Below are positions 1 to 8,689 of a DNA stretch of 64,000 nt, in pieces. This DNA is from Chloroflexus aurantiacus J-10-fl (GTDB lineage Bacteria; Chloroflexota; Chloroflexia; Chloroflexales; Chloroflexaceae), in the NCBI RefSeq assembly GCF_000018865.1, contig NC_010175.1:4836001-4900000 (forward strand). The letters are read 5' to 3'. Both the position numbers and the translations under genes were made by a program. The first letter of the stretch is position 1; every line of letters begins with the position of its first letter. The notes below the pieces were generated by a model. The model ran no database searches, was not told the origin of the DNA, and was given only the letters and a program-made list of their open reading frames with translations.

Positions 1-617
1 CCGGGATTTTTGGGAGCGATTTTAACTGGGGAACGCTGCGTATTCTGTTGACGCGAGCGCCGCATCGAGGTGCCTATTTGCTGGCTAAACTGGTAGCGTT
101 GCAACTGGCATTGCTGGTCGCCATTCTTATCACGCTTGTCCTCGGCACCCTGCTGGCACTGCTCTTCGGTGCGGTACTTGGTTTGCCACAACGCATCGGG
201 TTCTTAGAGGTGCTTCTCTTGCCGGTTGGTATCTTGCGGGCATTAGTGGTGATGTTGCCCTACACCCTGATTGCCGGCGCCAGCGCTATCTTTGGCCGCT
301 CGGTGATCGCCGGCGTCGGTGGCGGTTTGATCTTTCTCGCTTTTGATGTGAGTGCCGGTTCGCTCAACACCATCGGCGCGGTCGATCCGCTTATTCGCAC
401 GCTGGTCAATCTCTTGCTCCAGCCTAATATCAACCGACTGGTCGTCGAGAATAGTCGAATGTTCGGCCTCGATCAAAGTGTGCTGACCTCGGCCCTCGAC
501 CTCAGTCTGCTGCCATCGCAGTGGCAGGCGCTGATCATTGTCGCAGTCTACAGTGCTATCTTTGGCTACAGCGCCTACCGCACGCTCTCCCGGCAGGATA
601 TTGGTGGTGCGAACTAA
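1..617 (+). CDS. ABC-2 type transporter permease subunit, C-terminal part (5' end outside window)
   Basis: The reading frame is already open at base 3 and runs about 204 codons to TAA at 615-617, so the gene begins before the window. The first visible residues read WGTLRILLTRAPHRG followed by LLAKL. This is the typical cytoplasmic sequence of ABC-2 permeases just before a membrane helix (family knowledge). The rest is strongly hydrophobic, with about five likely membrane segments and a final cytoplasmic tail. A TTG at 48 could be mistaken for the start, but coding similarity continues upstream of it. It should pair with an ATPase encoded outside the window. Substrate unknown. The gene converges on the antiporter gene 12 bases downstream. 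Confidence 0.75.
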   Translation, partial: GIFGSDFNWGTLRILLTRAPHRGAYLLAKLVALQLALLVAILITLVLGTLLALLFGAVLGLPQRIGFLEVLLLPVGILRALVVMLPYTLIAGASAIFGRSVIAGVGGGLIFLAFDVSAGSLNTIGAVDPLIRTLVNLLLQPNINRLVVENSRMFGLDQSVLTSALDLSLLPSQWQALIIVAVYSAIFGYSAYRTLSRQDIGGAN

Positions 618-629
618 AAATATTTTATG

Positions 630-2543
630 TCAACCTATTCGTAGACCTACTTCACGCAGGCTATCAGGCTTACCGACAATGGTTAGCTCGTCGCCGTGGC
701 GTAGCCGGGTGTAGCCGTGAGGGACTATTGCCTGACCATCACGGCTGATCTCAAGCAACAACACATCAGCAGGTAGCCGCAGATCGCGCACCAGACGACC
801 ATCGATCTCGCGATTGGTGACGGTCATCTGCACCACGTCGTACACCGGATCGGTATGCAGGAGAAGCGAGAGGGATTGGGGCGCACGTACCGCCTGCTCT
901 AGCAGGTTCACCATCGCCGTCGCTGGATCGACGATGATCGCACCCAACTCGCGGAACTGCTCGCGCAATTCAGAGCGATTGGGTCGCACGATCAGGCGCG
1001 GTACGCCAAACTTTTCCAGTGCGATCTGGCAGGCGCGCAGATTGTCTTCGTCTTTTTCCAACAGAGCCACCACCGCATCAGTAGCGCGTGTAATCAGGCC
1101 ACTCAACGTCTGCAAACTAACCTCTGGAATGTAGCGCTCGTCCACATCCTCGGCTGCCAGGCGTTGCACGTGATCGCGATCCGTATCCGCCACCCGTACC
1201 TGCCAGCCCCGCGCACTCAATTGGCGAGCCAGGGCGATAGATTGCTGCTCGACGCCGAGGATGAGGACATCGCGAACATCGTCGCGAATGCCGGGTTCAG
1301 GCAGGTTGGCTTCACCCAGGCGTTGCAGGGCAAAACGCAACGTAAGCGGCCCGAAGATTTCATTCAGCACGATCACAGCAATGATCAACGTGGCAAAGGC
1401 ATCGCCCGACATCGGCAACAGCAGCGAGGCTTCGCGCGCTAAACCCAGTGCAATGCCTGCCTGCGTTATCAAGCCCAGCCAGAGGAGTGACCGAAAGCGT
1501 GACGGTTCACCGGCAATCGTCAGGCCCAGCATACTCCCGCTAAAGATTGCCAGTGCGCGCACGAGGAAGATAACCGCAGCAAAGATCAGCGCCGTCAAGA
1601 GAATATCAAGCTTAAGCCCCAGGCCGGTGATGGTGAAGAACGCAACATAGACAACCGGACTGATGTCGTGCAGCAATTCGGCAAACTCATCACGGTACGG
1701 CGAGAAATTGGTTATCAGGAAACCACTGATTAACGCGACGAGAAGCGGCTCAATTACGATTTTGATCGACCAGCTCGCTGCTGAAACCGTCTTGAGCCAG
1801 TCGGCACCGGCAAAGATGCCGTAACCGAGGGCAACAATAAGCGTCAGCTTCACCCATCGCGACCAGCTCTGGCGTAAAATAACTTGCAGCACCTGACCGA
1901 CACCATAGCCGGCAATACCCGACAGGATCAGATCGAGCAGTAACAAGGCGAGGAAGGCGAGATTAACTCCGCTGCCCTCAACCAGCGCTACGGCAAACGA
2001 CGAACTGATCGCAAAGATCACGATGATAGCAACGTCCATTGCCACTGTCAGGCCCAGGATCAGGCGGGTTGCCGGGCCACGCGCCCGCAGCTCTTTGATG
2101 ACCGCAATGGTTGAAGGTGGAGAGAGCGCCAACAGAATAGTCGATCCCAGGAGTGCGACGGCGATCTTGTCGCCGATATTCAGCCCCTGCGTGAATGGGA
2201 TTATATCGAGCAGGAAAAAGAGCGTGGTGCCGATGAGACCCAGTGCGATAGCAATGATCATGCCCAGCGACCACAGAATAGAACGCAGACGGCTGAGCAG
2301 GTCTTTGTAGAATAACTCACTCCCGGCAACAAATGCAATCACCGCCAGCGCAATCTGATCGATGAAACGCAGGTTTTCGCCGGCGCTTGAGGGCAGGAGT
2401 TGTAAGCCAAATGAACCAACCAATACACCAGTAAAGAGATAGCCCGTAATGTACGGCAGGCGTATCTGCGCAAACCACTGTCCGATACGGTGCGATGCGA
2501 GACAAATCAGGGCAAAGCCAGCCAGGTAGATCAGTGTCTGCAA
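630..2543 (-). CDS. Kef-type (CPA2) cation:proton antiporter with C-terminal TrkA domains
   Basis: About 637 residues. The first 390 or so form a dozen hydrophobic helices of the Na+/H+ exchanger fold (early segment RLPYITGYLFTGVLVG). The remainder is a cytoplasmic TrkA-N/TrkA-C pair (VLILGVEQQS..., ending in a ligand-binding TrkA-C with ELTIVGK). Family role: K+ or Na+ efflux in exchange for protons, gated by a nucleotide or other ligand. The Rossmann glycine motif is degenerate (GVEQQS instead of GxGxxG), so nucleotide binding is doubtful. I prefer the TTG start at 2543, because a perfect AAAGGAGG lies 8 bases upstream. The longer GTG start at 2582 has no such site. Confidence 0.85.
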   Translation of the reverse strand: MQTLIYLAGFALICLASHRIGQWFAQIRLPYITGYLFTGVLVGSFGLQLLPSSAGENLRFIDQIALAVIAFVAGSELFYKDLLSRLRSILWSLGMIIAIALGLIGTTLFFLLDIIPFTQGLNIGDKIAVALLGSTILLALSPPSTIAVIKELRARGPATRLILGLTVAMDVAIIVIFAISSSFAVALVEGSGVNLAFLALLLLDLILSGIAGYGVGQVLQVILRQSWSRWVKLTLIVALGYGIFAGADWLKTVSAASWSIKIVIEPLLVALISGFLITNFSPYRDEFAELLHDISPVVYVAFFTITGLGLKLDILLTALIFAAVIFLVRALAIFSGSMLGLTIAGEPSRFRSLLWLGLITQAGIALGLAREASLLLPMSGDAFATLIIAVIVLNEIFGPLTLRFALQRLGEANLPEPGIRDDVRDVLILGVEQQSIALARQLSARGWQVRVADTDRDHVQRLAAEDVDERYIPEVSLQTLSGLITRATDAVVALLEKDEDNLRACQIALEKFGVPRLIVRPNRSELREQFRELGAIIVDPATAMVNLLEQAVRAPQSLSLLLHTDPVYDVVQMTVTNREIDGRLVRDLRLPADVLLLEISRDGQAIVPHGYTRLRHGDELTIVGKPDSLREVGLRIG

Positions 2544-2851
2544 TCCGGTAACCTCCTTTGCAATAAACTGAACGGCGGGCACGATCAGACGTGTGATGTT
2601 GGGTGAGTATAGGTGGAGCGTCTACCATAACCCAAGTTGCTACCTTTGTCACCACAGAGACACGGAGGACACAGAGGATGGGGAGAACCCAGGTTGCTGC
2701 CGTGAGACGTAACGTAGCACGTCCATGGGAACTGGCTGCTCACCACGTTGTTTGTGTGATTACGCCAGACAGTGCTGATTTCGACGATGTTTGAGCTGTA
2801 CGCTGCGATCATCCCCATCTTCATTAGACCGCGACGTAACCAGCCAGAGCA
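2544..2851. other. Intergenic stretch with short repeats, no gene
   Basis: No convincing coding frame. It holds two similar phrases (CCCAAGTTGCTACC near 2632 and CCCAGGTTGCTGCC near 2688). Between them, at about 2650-2676, is an imperfect CCACAGAGACACGGAGGACACAGAG tract that looks like a dispersed repeat. The short frames on either strand have no recognisable product. Confidence 0.5.
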
Positions 2852-3454
2852 TTACAACCACTGAACGATCAGCTCGTGCAGCGGACGCCGCGGACGCCGT
2901 TTTGGTTCTTGCGCAAGGTAGCCAATCGGTATCAGCGCCTGGGGATGCAGATCGTCGGCCAAGGCCAGTGCAGTACGCACGGCTGCCGGTGCAAACAGCG
3001 GAGCACACATCCAGCCTGCAGCCAGGCCGAGAGCAAACGCGGCCAGCAACATGTTTTGGACAGCACAACCCAAACTCTGGATCGCCATCGTCGTCTCAGC
3101 AGCCTGACGGTCAGCGTCGGGATAGGTGTCGAGATCGTTCAGGTAGAGACAGGGCACGATAATGACCGGCGCGTTCAGCACGCGCTCTTGCGAGCGTTGT
3201 AACCGCACCTCGATAGTTGCCGGATCAAGACCATCGAGGGCCAGGTGATGACGCCAGGCTGCCCCCATCGCCTGCGCCAGAAGCTGTTTCCGTTCGAGCG
3301 ACTCAACCACTACAAAGCGCCAGGGCTGGCGACCGTGCGGCGATGGCGCCCAACTGGCAGCGTGGAGGATTTGCTCAATCGCCGCACGCGGCGGCGGATC
3401 GGGACGGAACGACCGTACCGTCCGCCGGGTCTGAACAAGCGTAAAAAAATCCAT
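2852..3454 (-). CDS. Nitroreductase-family FMN oxidoreductase, FbiB C-terminal-domain-like
   Basis: 200 residues of the nitroreductase fold: RRTVRSF near the N-terminus (FMN phosphate binding), WAPSPHGRQPWRF around residue 40, and a C-terminal IPIGYLAQEP segment. The ATG at 3454 is preferred. It lies 4 bases after the cofE stop and has GGTAAG about 8 bases upstream; the upstream GTG-type start would overlap cofE. In actinobacteria, FbiB fuses a CofE domain to a nitroreductase domain that reduces dehydro-F420-0 (established knowledge). Here the two lie side by side in one operon. I infer the same role, final reduction of dehydro-F420-0. A generic nitroreductase remains possible. Confidence 0.75.
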   Translation of the reverse strand: MDFFTLVQTRRTVRSFRPDPPPRAAIEQILHAASWAPSPHGRQPWRFVVVESLERKQLLAQAMGAAWRHHLALDGLDPATIEVRLQRSQERVLNAPVIIVPCLYLNDLDTYPDADRQAAETTMAIQSLGCAVQNMLLAAFALGLAAGWMCAPLFAPAAVRTALALADDLHPQALIPIGYLAQEPKRRPRRPLHELIVQWL

Positions 3455-3458
3455 TGGC

Positions 3459-4214
3459 TTACCGAAAGAGATCAAACCGCGGATCGCGGATCAACTGACG
3501 AGCAGTAGCAGTCTGACTGGGTAGATAGTGATAGCCACGAATAATCGCCGCCGGCACCCGATCTATCTTGCCCATGACCAGCTCGGCGGCGGCAGCCAGT
3601 TCATCGGCAACAGCGATTAACGTTGCCTGCATCGTGTACCCATACGGATCGGCGACGCCGGCAAAATCGTGGAGCGGCAGCATCCCGGCGACCCCAATCG
3701 CCACATTCACCTGTCCCTCGCGCCATGGCCGACCGAAGGTGTCGGTAATAATTACGGCTGGTGCGTAGTCGTAGCGCCGGGCCAACCCTTCACGCAGGGC
3801 AGCGGCACTGGCGTCGGGATCGAGCGGCAACAACGCCAGCCGCCGCCCACCATCCACATTTGACTCGTCAACACCACTGTTGGCACACACCAGACCATGG
3901 CGGGTTTCGGTGATGAGGACGCCATTCGCCATCTTCACGATGCGCTTACTTTCGCGCAGCACCACCTCTTGATAACGGGCATCTTTCTTCGCGGTACGGG
4001 CGATCTCTTGCGCAAAGGGTGATGGCTCGATGGTTGATGGATCGACCAGACGACCCTCGGCCTTCGAGACAATCTTCTGCGTGACGACCAGAATGTCGCC
4101 CTGTTCGAGGCCGCCTGCGGCATCGATAGCCGTAGCCAGTATTGCCACCAGGTCATCACCCGGCTGCACCTCACCGATCCCGCGCAACGGCAAAATCCGT
4201 ATCTCACCTTGCAT
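3459..4214 (-). CDS. cofE: Coenzyme F420-0:L-glutamate ligase
   Basis: 251 residues matching CofE in length and landmarks: an N-terminal ILPLRGIGEVQPGDD segment, VVTQKIVSKAEGR near residue 45, ANSGVDESNV near 115 and TDTFGRPWREGQ near 160 (metal and GTP binding region). The enzyme adds gamma-linked glutamates to F420-0 using GTP, in the cytoplasm. It starts 6 bases after the mtnP stop and is followed immediately by the nitroreductase gene, so the three are co-transcribed. Its presence implies that the organism makes the deazaflavin F420. The other cof genes are not in this window. Confidence 0.92.
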   Translation of the reverse strand: MQGEIRILPLRGIGEVQPGDDLVAILATAIDAAGGLEQGDILVVTQKIVSKAEGRLVDPSTIEPSPFAQEIARTAKKDARYQEVVLRESKRIVKMANGVLITETRHGLVCANSGVDESNVDGGRRLALLPLDPDASAAALREGLARRYDYAPAVIITDTFGRPWREGQVNVAIGVAGMLPLHDFAGVADPYGYTMQATLIAVADELAAAAELVMGKIDRVPAAIIRGYHYLPSQTATARQLIRDPRFDLFR

Positions 4215-4220
4215 AACGCC

Positions 4221-5087
4221 TCACGACCAGTAGCGTCCGGCGATTGGGGCCAAACGCTCTTTCACGGCTGCCGGAATATGATCGGGATGAGTAACAATAG
4301 CATAGCGTAGTGCATCGTGTGCCGGGCTGGTAAAGTTCTCATCAATCTGGGCCACAGCGTGACGCACAATCTGCTGCGAGAGGTTTACGTTCGCGCTCAG
4401 CACCTTTATCACCTGCTCGGCGGTCACGGCATCGTGTTCGGGATGCCAGACATCGTAGTCGGTGACCATAGCCAGGGTGGCGTAGGCAATTTCGGCTTCA
4501 CGGGCCAGCTTTGCTTCGGGAAGCGCCGTCATCCCGATCAGGCTATGACCACGGCGACGGTTCTCTTCGCTCTCGGCTTTGGTCGAGAATTGCGGCCCCT
4601 CCATGACCACCAGTGTTCCGCCCTGATGGACAACCGCGCCGGCAGCCTGCGCCGCATGCAGCAGAATATTGCTCAGATACGGGCAGAATGGACGATCAAA
4701 GGCCACGTGCGCCACTACGCCGCCCTCGAAGAAGGTTGCCGGACGAATGCCCTTGGTGCGATCAAAAATCTGATCGGGAATCACGGCGTGGCCGGGGGCA
4801 TAATCCTCGCGGAGCGAACCAACTGCACTTACCGAGATCAACGCCCGCACTCCCAACAGCTTAAACGCATAGATATTCGCCCGTGCCGGCACTTCGCTGG
4901 GGTTCAGGCGATGACCACGCCCATGCCGCGGTAGGAACGCCACCCGCCGCCCTTCCAGTTCACCGATGATAAACGCATCGCTCGGATCGCCGAACGGTGT
5001 AGTCAGGCGAACCTCTTCCGGGTTTTTGAGGTCGGGCATGGCATAGAGACCGCTACCACCAATCACACCGATTGTTGCGCTATGCAT
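4221..5087 (-). CDS. mtnP: S-methyl-5'-thioadenosine phosphorylase (PNP/MTAP family 2)
   Basis: 288 residues. GVIGGSGLY at the start binds phosphate, the middle has MEGPQFSTKAESE (family signature), and TDYDVWHPEHDAVT is the usual purine-site region. The enzyme splits methylthioadenosine with phosphate into adenine and methylthioribose-1-phosphate, the first step of methionine salvage. The ATG at 5087 follows AGGAG by 7 bases. A longer frame to 5273 exists, but it reads through the promoter and part of a mobile repeat. It is the first gene of the mtnP-cofE-nitroreductase operon. Confidence 0.92.
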   Translation of the reverse strand: MHSATIGVIGGSGLYAMPDLKNPEEVRLTTPFGDPSDAFIIGELEGRRVAFLPRHGRGHRLNPSEVPARANIYAFKLLGVRALISVSAVGSLREDYAPGHAVIPDQIFDRTKGIRPATFFEGGVVAHVAFDRPFCPYLSNILLHAAQAAGAVVHQGGTLVVMEGPQFSTKAESEENRRRGHSLIGMTALPEAKLAREAEIAYATLAMVTDYDVWHPEHDAVTAEQVIKVLSANVNLSQQIVRHAVAQIDENFTSPAHDALRYAIVTHPDHIPAAVKERLAPIAGRYWS

Positions 5088-5126
5088 GGGGAATGCTCCT
5101 TTGTCTAGCAGACTACGCCATAGAGC

Positions 5127-5155
5127 AGTATACCGCAGGGGGCGCGGGGTGACAA
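5127..5155 (-). promoter_or_regulatory. Sigma70-type promoter of the mtnP-cofE operon
   Basis: On the minus strand TTGTCA (5155-5150) and TATACT (5132-5127) are separated by 17 bases, about 40 bases before the mtnP ATG. Spacing and hexamers are close to consensus. Sequence-based prediction only. Confidence 0.65.
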
Positions 5156-5254
5156 GGTGACGGGGTGAAGCTCCGTGACCAGGGTGGTGCTGGGCTACGA
5201 TTGATTGTGGGTGGCAGGGAAGCTGTGCGCACGAGGGGGTGGTACCTGTGACGA

Positions 5255-5529
5255 GAACCTGTTTCAAAAACATCTCCTATGAAGGTATCTCATTCATTGC
5301 CGACCGATTCCTTGATCGTGACGAGTACACCCGGCACCCACGTAACCAGCCGGGTCAACGACGTGACACGTGCCAGATTGTGAGCACGGCTGGCGCGGCA
5401 GCATGGCTGCCGCACGCCAAACCACGCCACACGCGGATGATGAGCGATCAAGGCAACCTATGCAGCGCGTGATAGTACCGGAGATGGTTATGAGAACACG
5501 ACAGTACAGCTTTTTATGAAATTAGGTTC
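5255..5529. mobile_element. MITE copy 1, non-autonomous relative of the IS5-family element
   Basis: A 275-base element with no gene. It begins GAACCTGTTTCAAAAA and ends TTTTTATGAAATTAGGTTC, so its ends form an imperfect inverted repeat. They match the ends of the IS copies at 16752-17602 and 56100-56950. It is nearly collinear with the MITE at 16144-16418 and carries the core GGCAGCATGGCTGCC palindrome. The flanks (GA/GG) no longer show a TA duplication. Mobilisation by the IS transposase is inferred. Confidence 0.8.
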
Positions 5530-5657
5530 GGGTCTCCGCACAGAGATTGACTTGGCACCGTGAGTGCAGGACTCCACAGACATCAGTACTCATTCTGAAA
5601 GTTTCTCCCGTTGCTACAATACGAGTGAAACGTTGGGTATACAACAGGACGGCAACA

Positions 5658-6338
5658 ATGTCTGGCAAGCAACCATCACCCGCAACCCTGGTCGGCCTAT
5701 GTGTGGCGCTGGGTTTGCCCTTCATCCTGACCCTGGTGTCAGGTGGACGTTCGGAGGTGTTGTGGGACACTCCGCGCACCGTACTTATCATCGCTCAGGA
5801 ATGGGTCGTTACGATTATTTTGATCGGCATCGTGATCTTCTGGGAGCGCCGACCGTTGGCGTCTATCGGGATCGTGCGCACGACGTGGCGCGATGTCTTG
5901 TGGGGACTGGGAGGTTTCGTGGTCGGTGCGCTCTCGTTTGTTACTACCATCCCGCTCGTGACGGCGTTGGGGCTGGGAACAACTACCACCGGTATTAATC
6001 AGTTGGCGCAGACCCCAATCGCGCTACGGGTGGCAATCGTGATCACCGCCGGGATCACCGAAGAGATACTCTTTCGCGGCTATCCGATTGAGCGCTTTAC
6101 CGAAATGACCGGCAAGCCGTACTGGGGAGCAGGGATTGCCTACCTCGCTTTTGTGCTGCTCCATATTCCCTTTTGGGGATTGGGTGGCACTATCCAGATC
6201 GGGGTCTGGTCGCTGCTTGTAACCGGTCTTTATGTCTGGCGGCGAAATCTGCCGGCCTGTATGGTGATGCACGTGTTGAATGATGCGTATGCGTTTATCT
6301 TGCTCCCGGAATTGTTCGCGCAGTACCTGCCACAGTGA
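5658..6338 (+). CDS. CPBP-family intramembrane metalloprotease
   Basis: 226 residues with about seven hydrophobic helices. The family motifs are all present: EEILFRG near residue 136 (EExxxR), FVLLHIPFW near 170 (FxxxH) and VMHVLNDAY near 210 (second His/Asn). Such proteins (CAAX protease and bacteriocin-processing family, Abi) cleave substrates inside the membrane; the substrate here cannot be told. The ATG at 5658 has AGGACG 8 bases upstream. The frame extends further upstream without a better start. It stands alone between MITE copy 1 and an empty stretch. Confidence 0.85.
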   Translation: MSGKQPSPATLVGLCVALGLPFILTLVSGGRSEVLWDTPRTVLIIAQEWVVTIILIGIVIFWERRPLASIGIVRTTWRDVLWGLGGFVVGALSFVTTIPLVTALGLGTTTTGINQLAQTPIALRVAIVITAGITEEILFRGYPIERFTEMTGKPYWGAGIAYLAFVLLHIPFWGLGGTIQIGVWSLLVTGLYVWRRNLPACMVMHVLNDAYAFILLPELFAQYLPQ

Positions 6339-6653
6339 GGGGCATCGGTTAGATCGTATTTGTGAGCTATCGATAGGGTGTCGGATTATCTCGCGAAGGG
6401 CAATGTCCTACAGTGCAATAGGTGCAGGGTGCGTCGGGGGTGGGTGTTGTAAGGGAAGATGAAGATTCAGGAGTGGACAGAATACGCGAGTGCATGCAAG
6501 AGGTAAGGTTTTAGAGATGTTCTGGATGCCTTCATCCCCAACTCCGCTCTCGCGGTGCAGGAGTGAGGCTAATGAGGTCGGGAAGAGGAAGGAATAACGC
6601 ATTCATACGCTGTAACGTTTTAGCAGATGTGCCTGACTGCGACTGGAGCATAT
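6339..6653. other. Intergenic stretch, nothing recognised
   Basis: No coding frame, terminator or repeat that I can support. It marks the boundary between GC-rich core genes and the AT-richer gene at 6654. Confidence 0.4.
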
Positions 6654-7916
6654 ATGACAACACCGACGTTTGATGAGCATCTTCACTCGCTTTGGCAAGG
6701 ATTTTTCTCAACGTATAGCTCACTCTCCATCTTTGCCAGTAAGATCGGTGAGCGTGCTGATCAGTTCGACGAGGAGCGTATCCAGCAAATGGCAAGTGAT
6801 CTGGCCTTCGCTCTCGGTGAATGTAGAGAGGTAGTACTGGCAGGATTGCGCAACTACCTTACCTCTTGGAAAGACAAAGATACCTTACCCGATGTCCGTA
6901 ACAATGATGAATTTCATGATGTCATAAAACATATTAACGATCCATCATTCAAACAACTTTTGTCTGATTGGGAGCAAAAAGAACCACAGAAGAGTGATGT
7001 GTTAATGGAAATACTGAGAGAACTCTTTATTCGTCCACCTATCAGTGCTGTCTATTTGCGGCAAAGCTGTCTGATTGCGCTGGTTAGTGCTGTTGAGGAT
7101 TTTATCAATAATTTGCTGTACGCTTATGGCGTATACAAAGATAAGGATAACTGGAAGCAGCGCTGGAACAAACTTGATAAAGTTATCACAGAGTGTTTTG
7201 CGTCTGATCCTTGGACATCATTGCCCGACAACGAGGCTACGGATTTGAGGGAGAAATATAAGCGTTGGCAGGAAGGGTACACGGAAATTATCCAGCGTCG
7301 CAATATACTTGTCCATAACGGTGGCAGAGTTGACGAGCATTATTTAGACCAAGCACCGAAAGCACATCAACCACCAGGAATTACGGCAGGACAGATAGTC
7401 CTTGTTTCTCCTTCCTACCTGCAAAAAGCATTCGACCTGTCACTTACATTACTCTTCACACTTACGCAGTTGGTGTGGCGAAAAGGACTTGCTATAGGCC
7501 AAACGAACCAAAACGCCGATAAGATGGCGTCTGATTTGATATACGAACTCTTACGCCAAAAACAATATGCACTGGTCATTGAACTTGCAGAACTTGCAAT
7601 CAAATTCCACCTCGACCAGAGTGAACGTATGCTCGTTCTGGTGAATAAAGGTGTTGCACTACGCAAGTATGGACGGAAGCAGGAACTCAAATCCATTATT
7701 AGCCAGTTACGCCGGAGTGACGCATGGCTTTTTCAGATGGCTGCATATATCTTGAACGGAGAGAATGATGCAGCCAGGCGTATTATGATTAATAATAGTC
7801 CTAATCTACGACGACAAGCGAAACTCTCATGGCCTTTGTTCGATTTTATTCGTGAAAAACCGTGGTTTAGTTCTCTCTTCGGGTCAGTCAATAAGGCTGT
7901 ACTATCGCCTGAATGA
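6654..7916 (+). CDS. HEPN-domain protein with helical C-terminus, function unknown
   Basis: 420 residues. An RNILVH motif at 216-221, followed by NGGRVDEHYL, matches the RxxxxH active-site pattern of HEPN ribonuclease domains, particularly those in RiboL-PSP-like proteins. The region before it is mostly helical. The C-terminal 120 residues (VNKGVALRKYGRKQ...) look like TPR-type helices. The ATG at 6654 follows GGAG by about 7 bases. Base composition is clearly AT-richer than the neighbours and a MITE follows 3 bases after the stop, which suggests transfer. No partner gene (MNT or other antitoxin) is adjacent. HEPN proteins are often toxins or phage-defence RNases; that role is inference here. 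Confidence 0.6.
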   Translation: MTTPTFDEHLHSLWQGFFSTYSSLSIFASKIGERADQFDEERIQQMASDLAFALGECREVVLAGLRNYLTSWKDKDTLPDVRNNDEFHDVIKHINDPSFKQLLSDWEQKEPQKSDVLMEILRELFIRPPISAVYLRQSCLIALVSAVEDFINNLLYAYGVYKDKDNWKQRWNKLDKVITECFASDPWTSLPDNEATDLREKYKRWQEGYTEIIQRRNILVHNGGRVDEHYLDQAPKAHQPPGITAGQIVLVSPSYLQKAFDLSLTLLFTLTQLVWRKGLAIGQTNQNADKMASDLIYELLRQKQYALVIELAELAIKFHLDQSERMLVLVNKGVALRKYGRKQELKSIISQLRRSDAWLFQMAAYILNGENDAARRIMINNSPNLRRQAKLSWPLFDFIREKPWFSSLFGSVNKAVLSPE

Positions 7917-7919
7917 CTG

Positions 7920-8347
7920 GAGCCTATTTCAAAAAACGTCTGCCAGGAGTTAGCCCATTCTTGAACGACTCTATGATCGTAACGAGCACATCCGGCATCC
8001 CCGCGACCAGCATGGTCAACGGCATGACACGCACCGGATCGTGAGCACGGCTGCTGCGGCAGCATGGCTGCCGCACTCCACATCGCGCACCACGTGCGTG
8101 ACGAGCGGCAAAGGCAACCAATCCAGCGCGTGATGGCACGACCAGAGCTGCTCTCTGCCAACAAGATAGGAGCGGGATAAACTGTCTTCGGTGATTGGCA
8201 AGCGTTCATACGTCTGTGCGACTCAATTGTCACTTCCATGGTGAGCTTTGTGTCTGATAACGACAGCTTCGGTGATTGGCAAGCGTTCGTGTATCTGTGC
8301 GACAGTCTGATAACACGATAGTATAGCTTTTTTTATGAAGTAAGTTC
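7920..8347. mobile_element. MITE copy 2, enlarged by an internal duplication
   Basis: Starts GAGCCTATTTCAAAAAA and ends TTTTTTTATGAAGTAAGTTC, the same inverted ends as the MITEs at 5255 and 16144, with the same core (GGCAGCATGGCTGCC near 8058). It is 428 bases instead of 275. The phrase CTTCGGTGATTGGCAAGCGT occurs at about 8189 and again at about 8270, so an internal segment has been duplicated. No coding capacity. Confidence 0.75.
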
Positions 8348-8689
8348 TATTCCCGACAGCACAGCAGTACATCGTGCGCTGAGGGCGGGTGTTGTCAGGA
8401 ATGGTGAAGGCTGACAGTGCATCGGGATGACGCGCAATCATGCCTCGTCGGGTAGATGGTCGTTTCAGCGGAGGACATCCTCGCCGTTTGGCAGTGGCGG
8501 GCAGGTGGGCACGCCGCTCACGCTGGCTGGAGGAAGACGGAATGGTTCGGAAGTACGTCTCCCGAACTCCATAGAATCCGCCGATGTTGGCCGTGCGCGT
8601 GGATTGTTGATCGAATGCCCATCGGTCTCCCCTTTCACCCTGGTATAATACAGGGCACCGTATGCCCGCTTGAGGACTGTTACACCGGT
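8348..8689 (+). promoter_or_regulatory. Leader of the STAND-like regulator gene with a TATAAT box
   Basis: 342 bases without a supported gene. A perfect TATAAT lies at 8644-8649, 40 bases before the ATG at 8690, in the context TGGTATAATA (extended -10-like). There is no good TTGACA 17 bases upstream, so the promoter may need an activator. The long frame that runs through this stretch from 8456 is not needed for the downstream gene. Confidence 0.4.
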
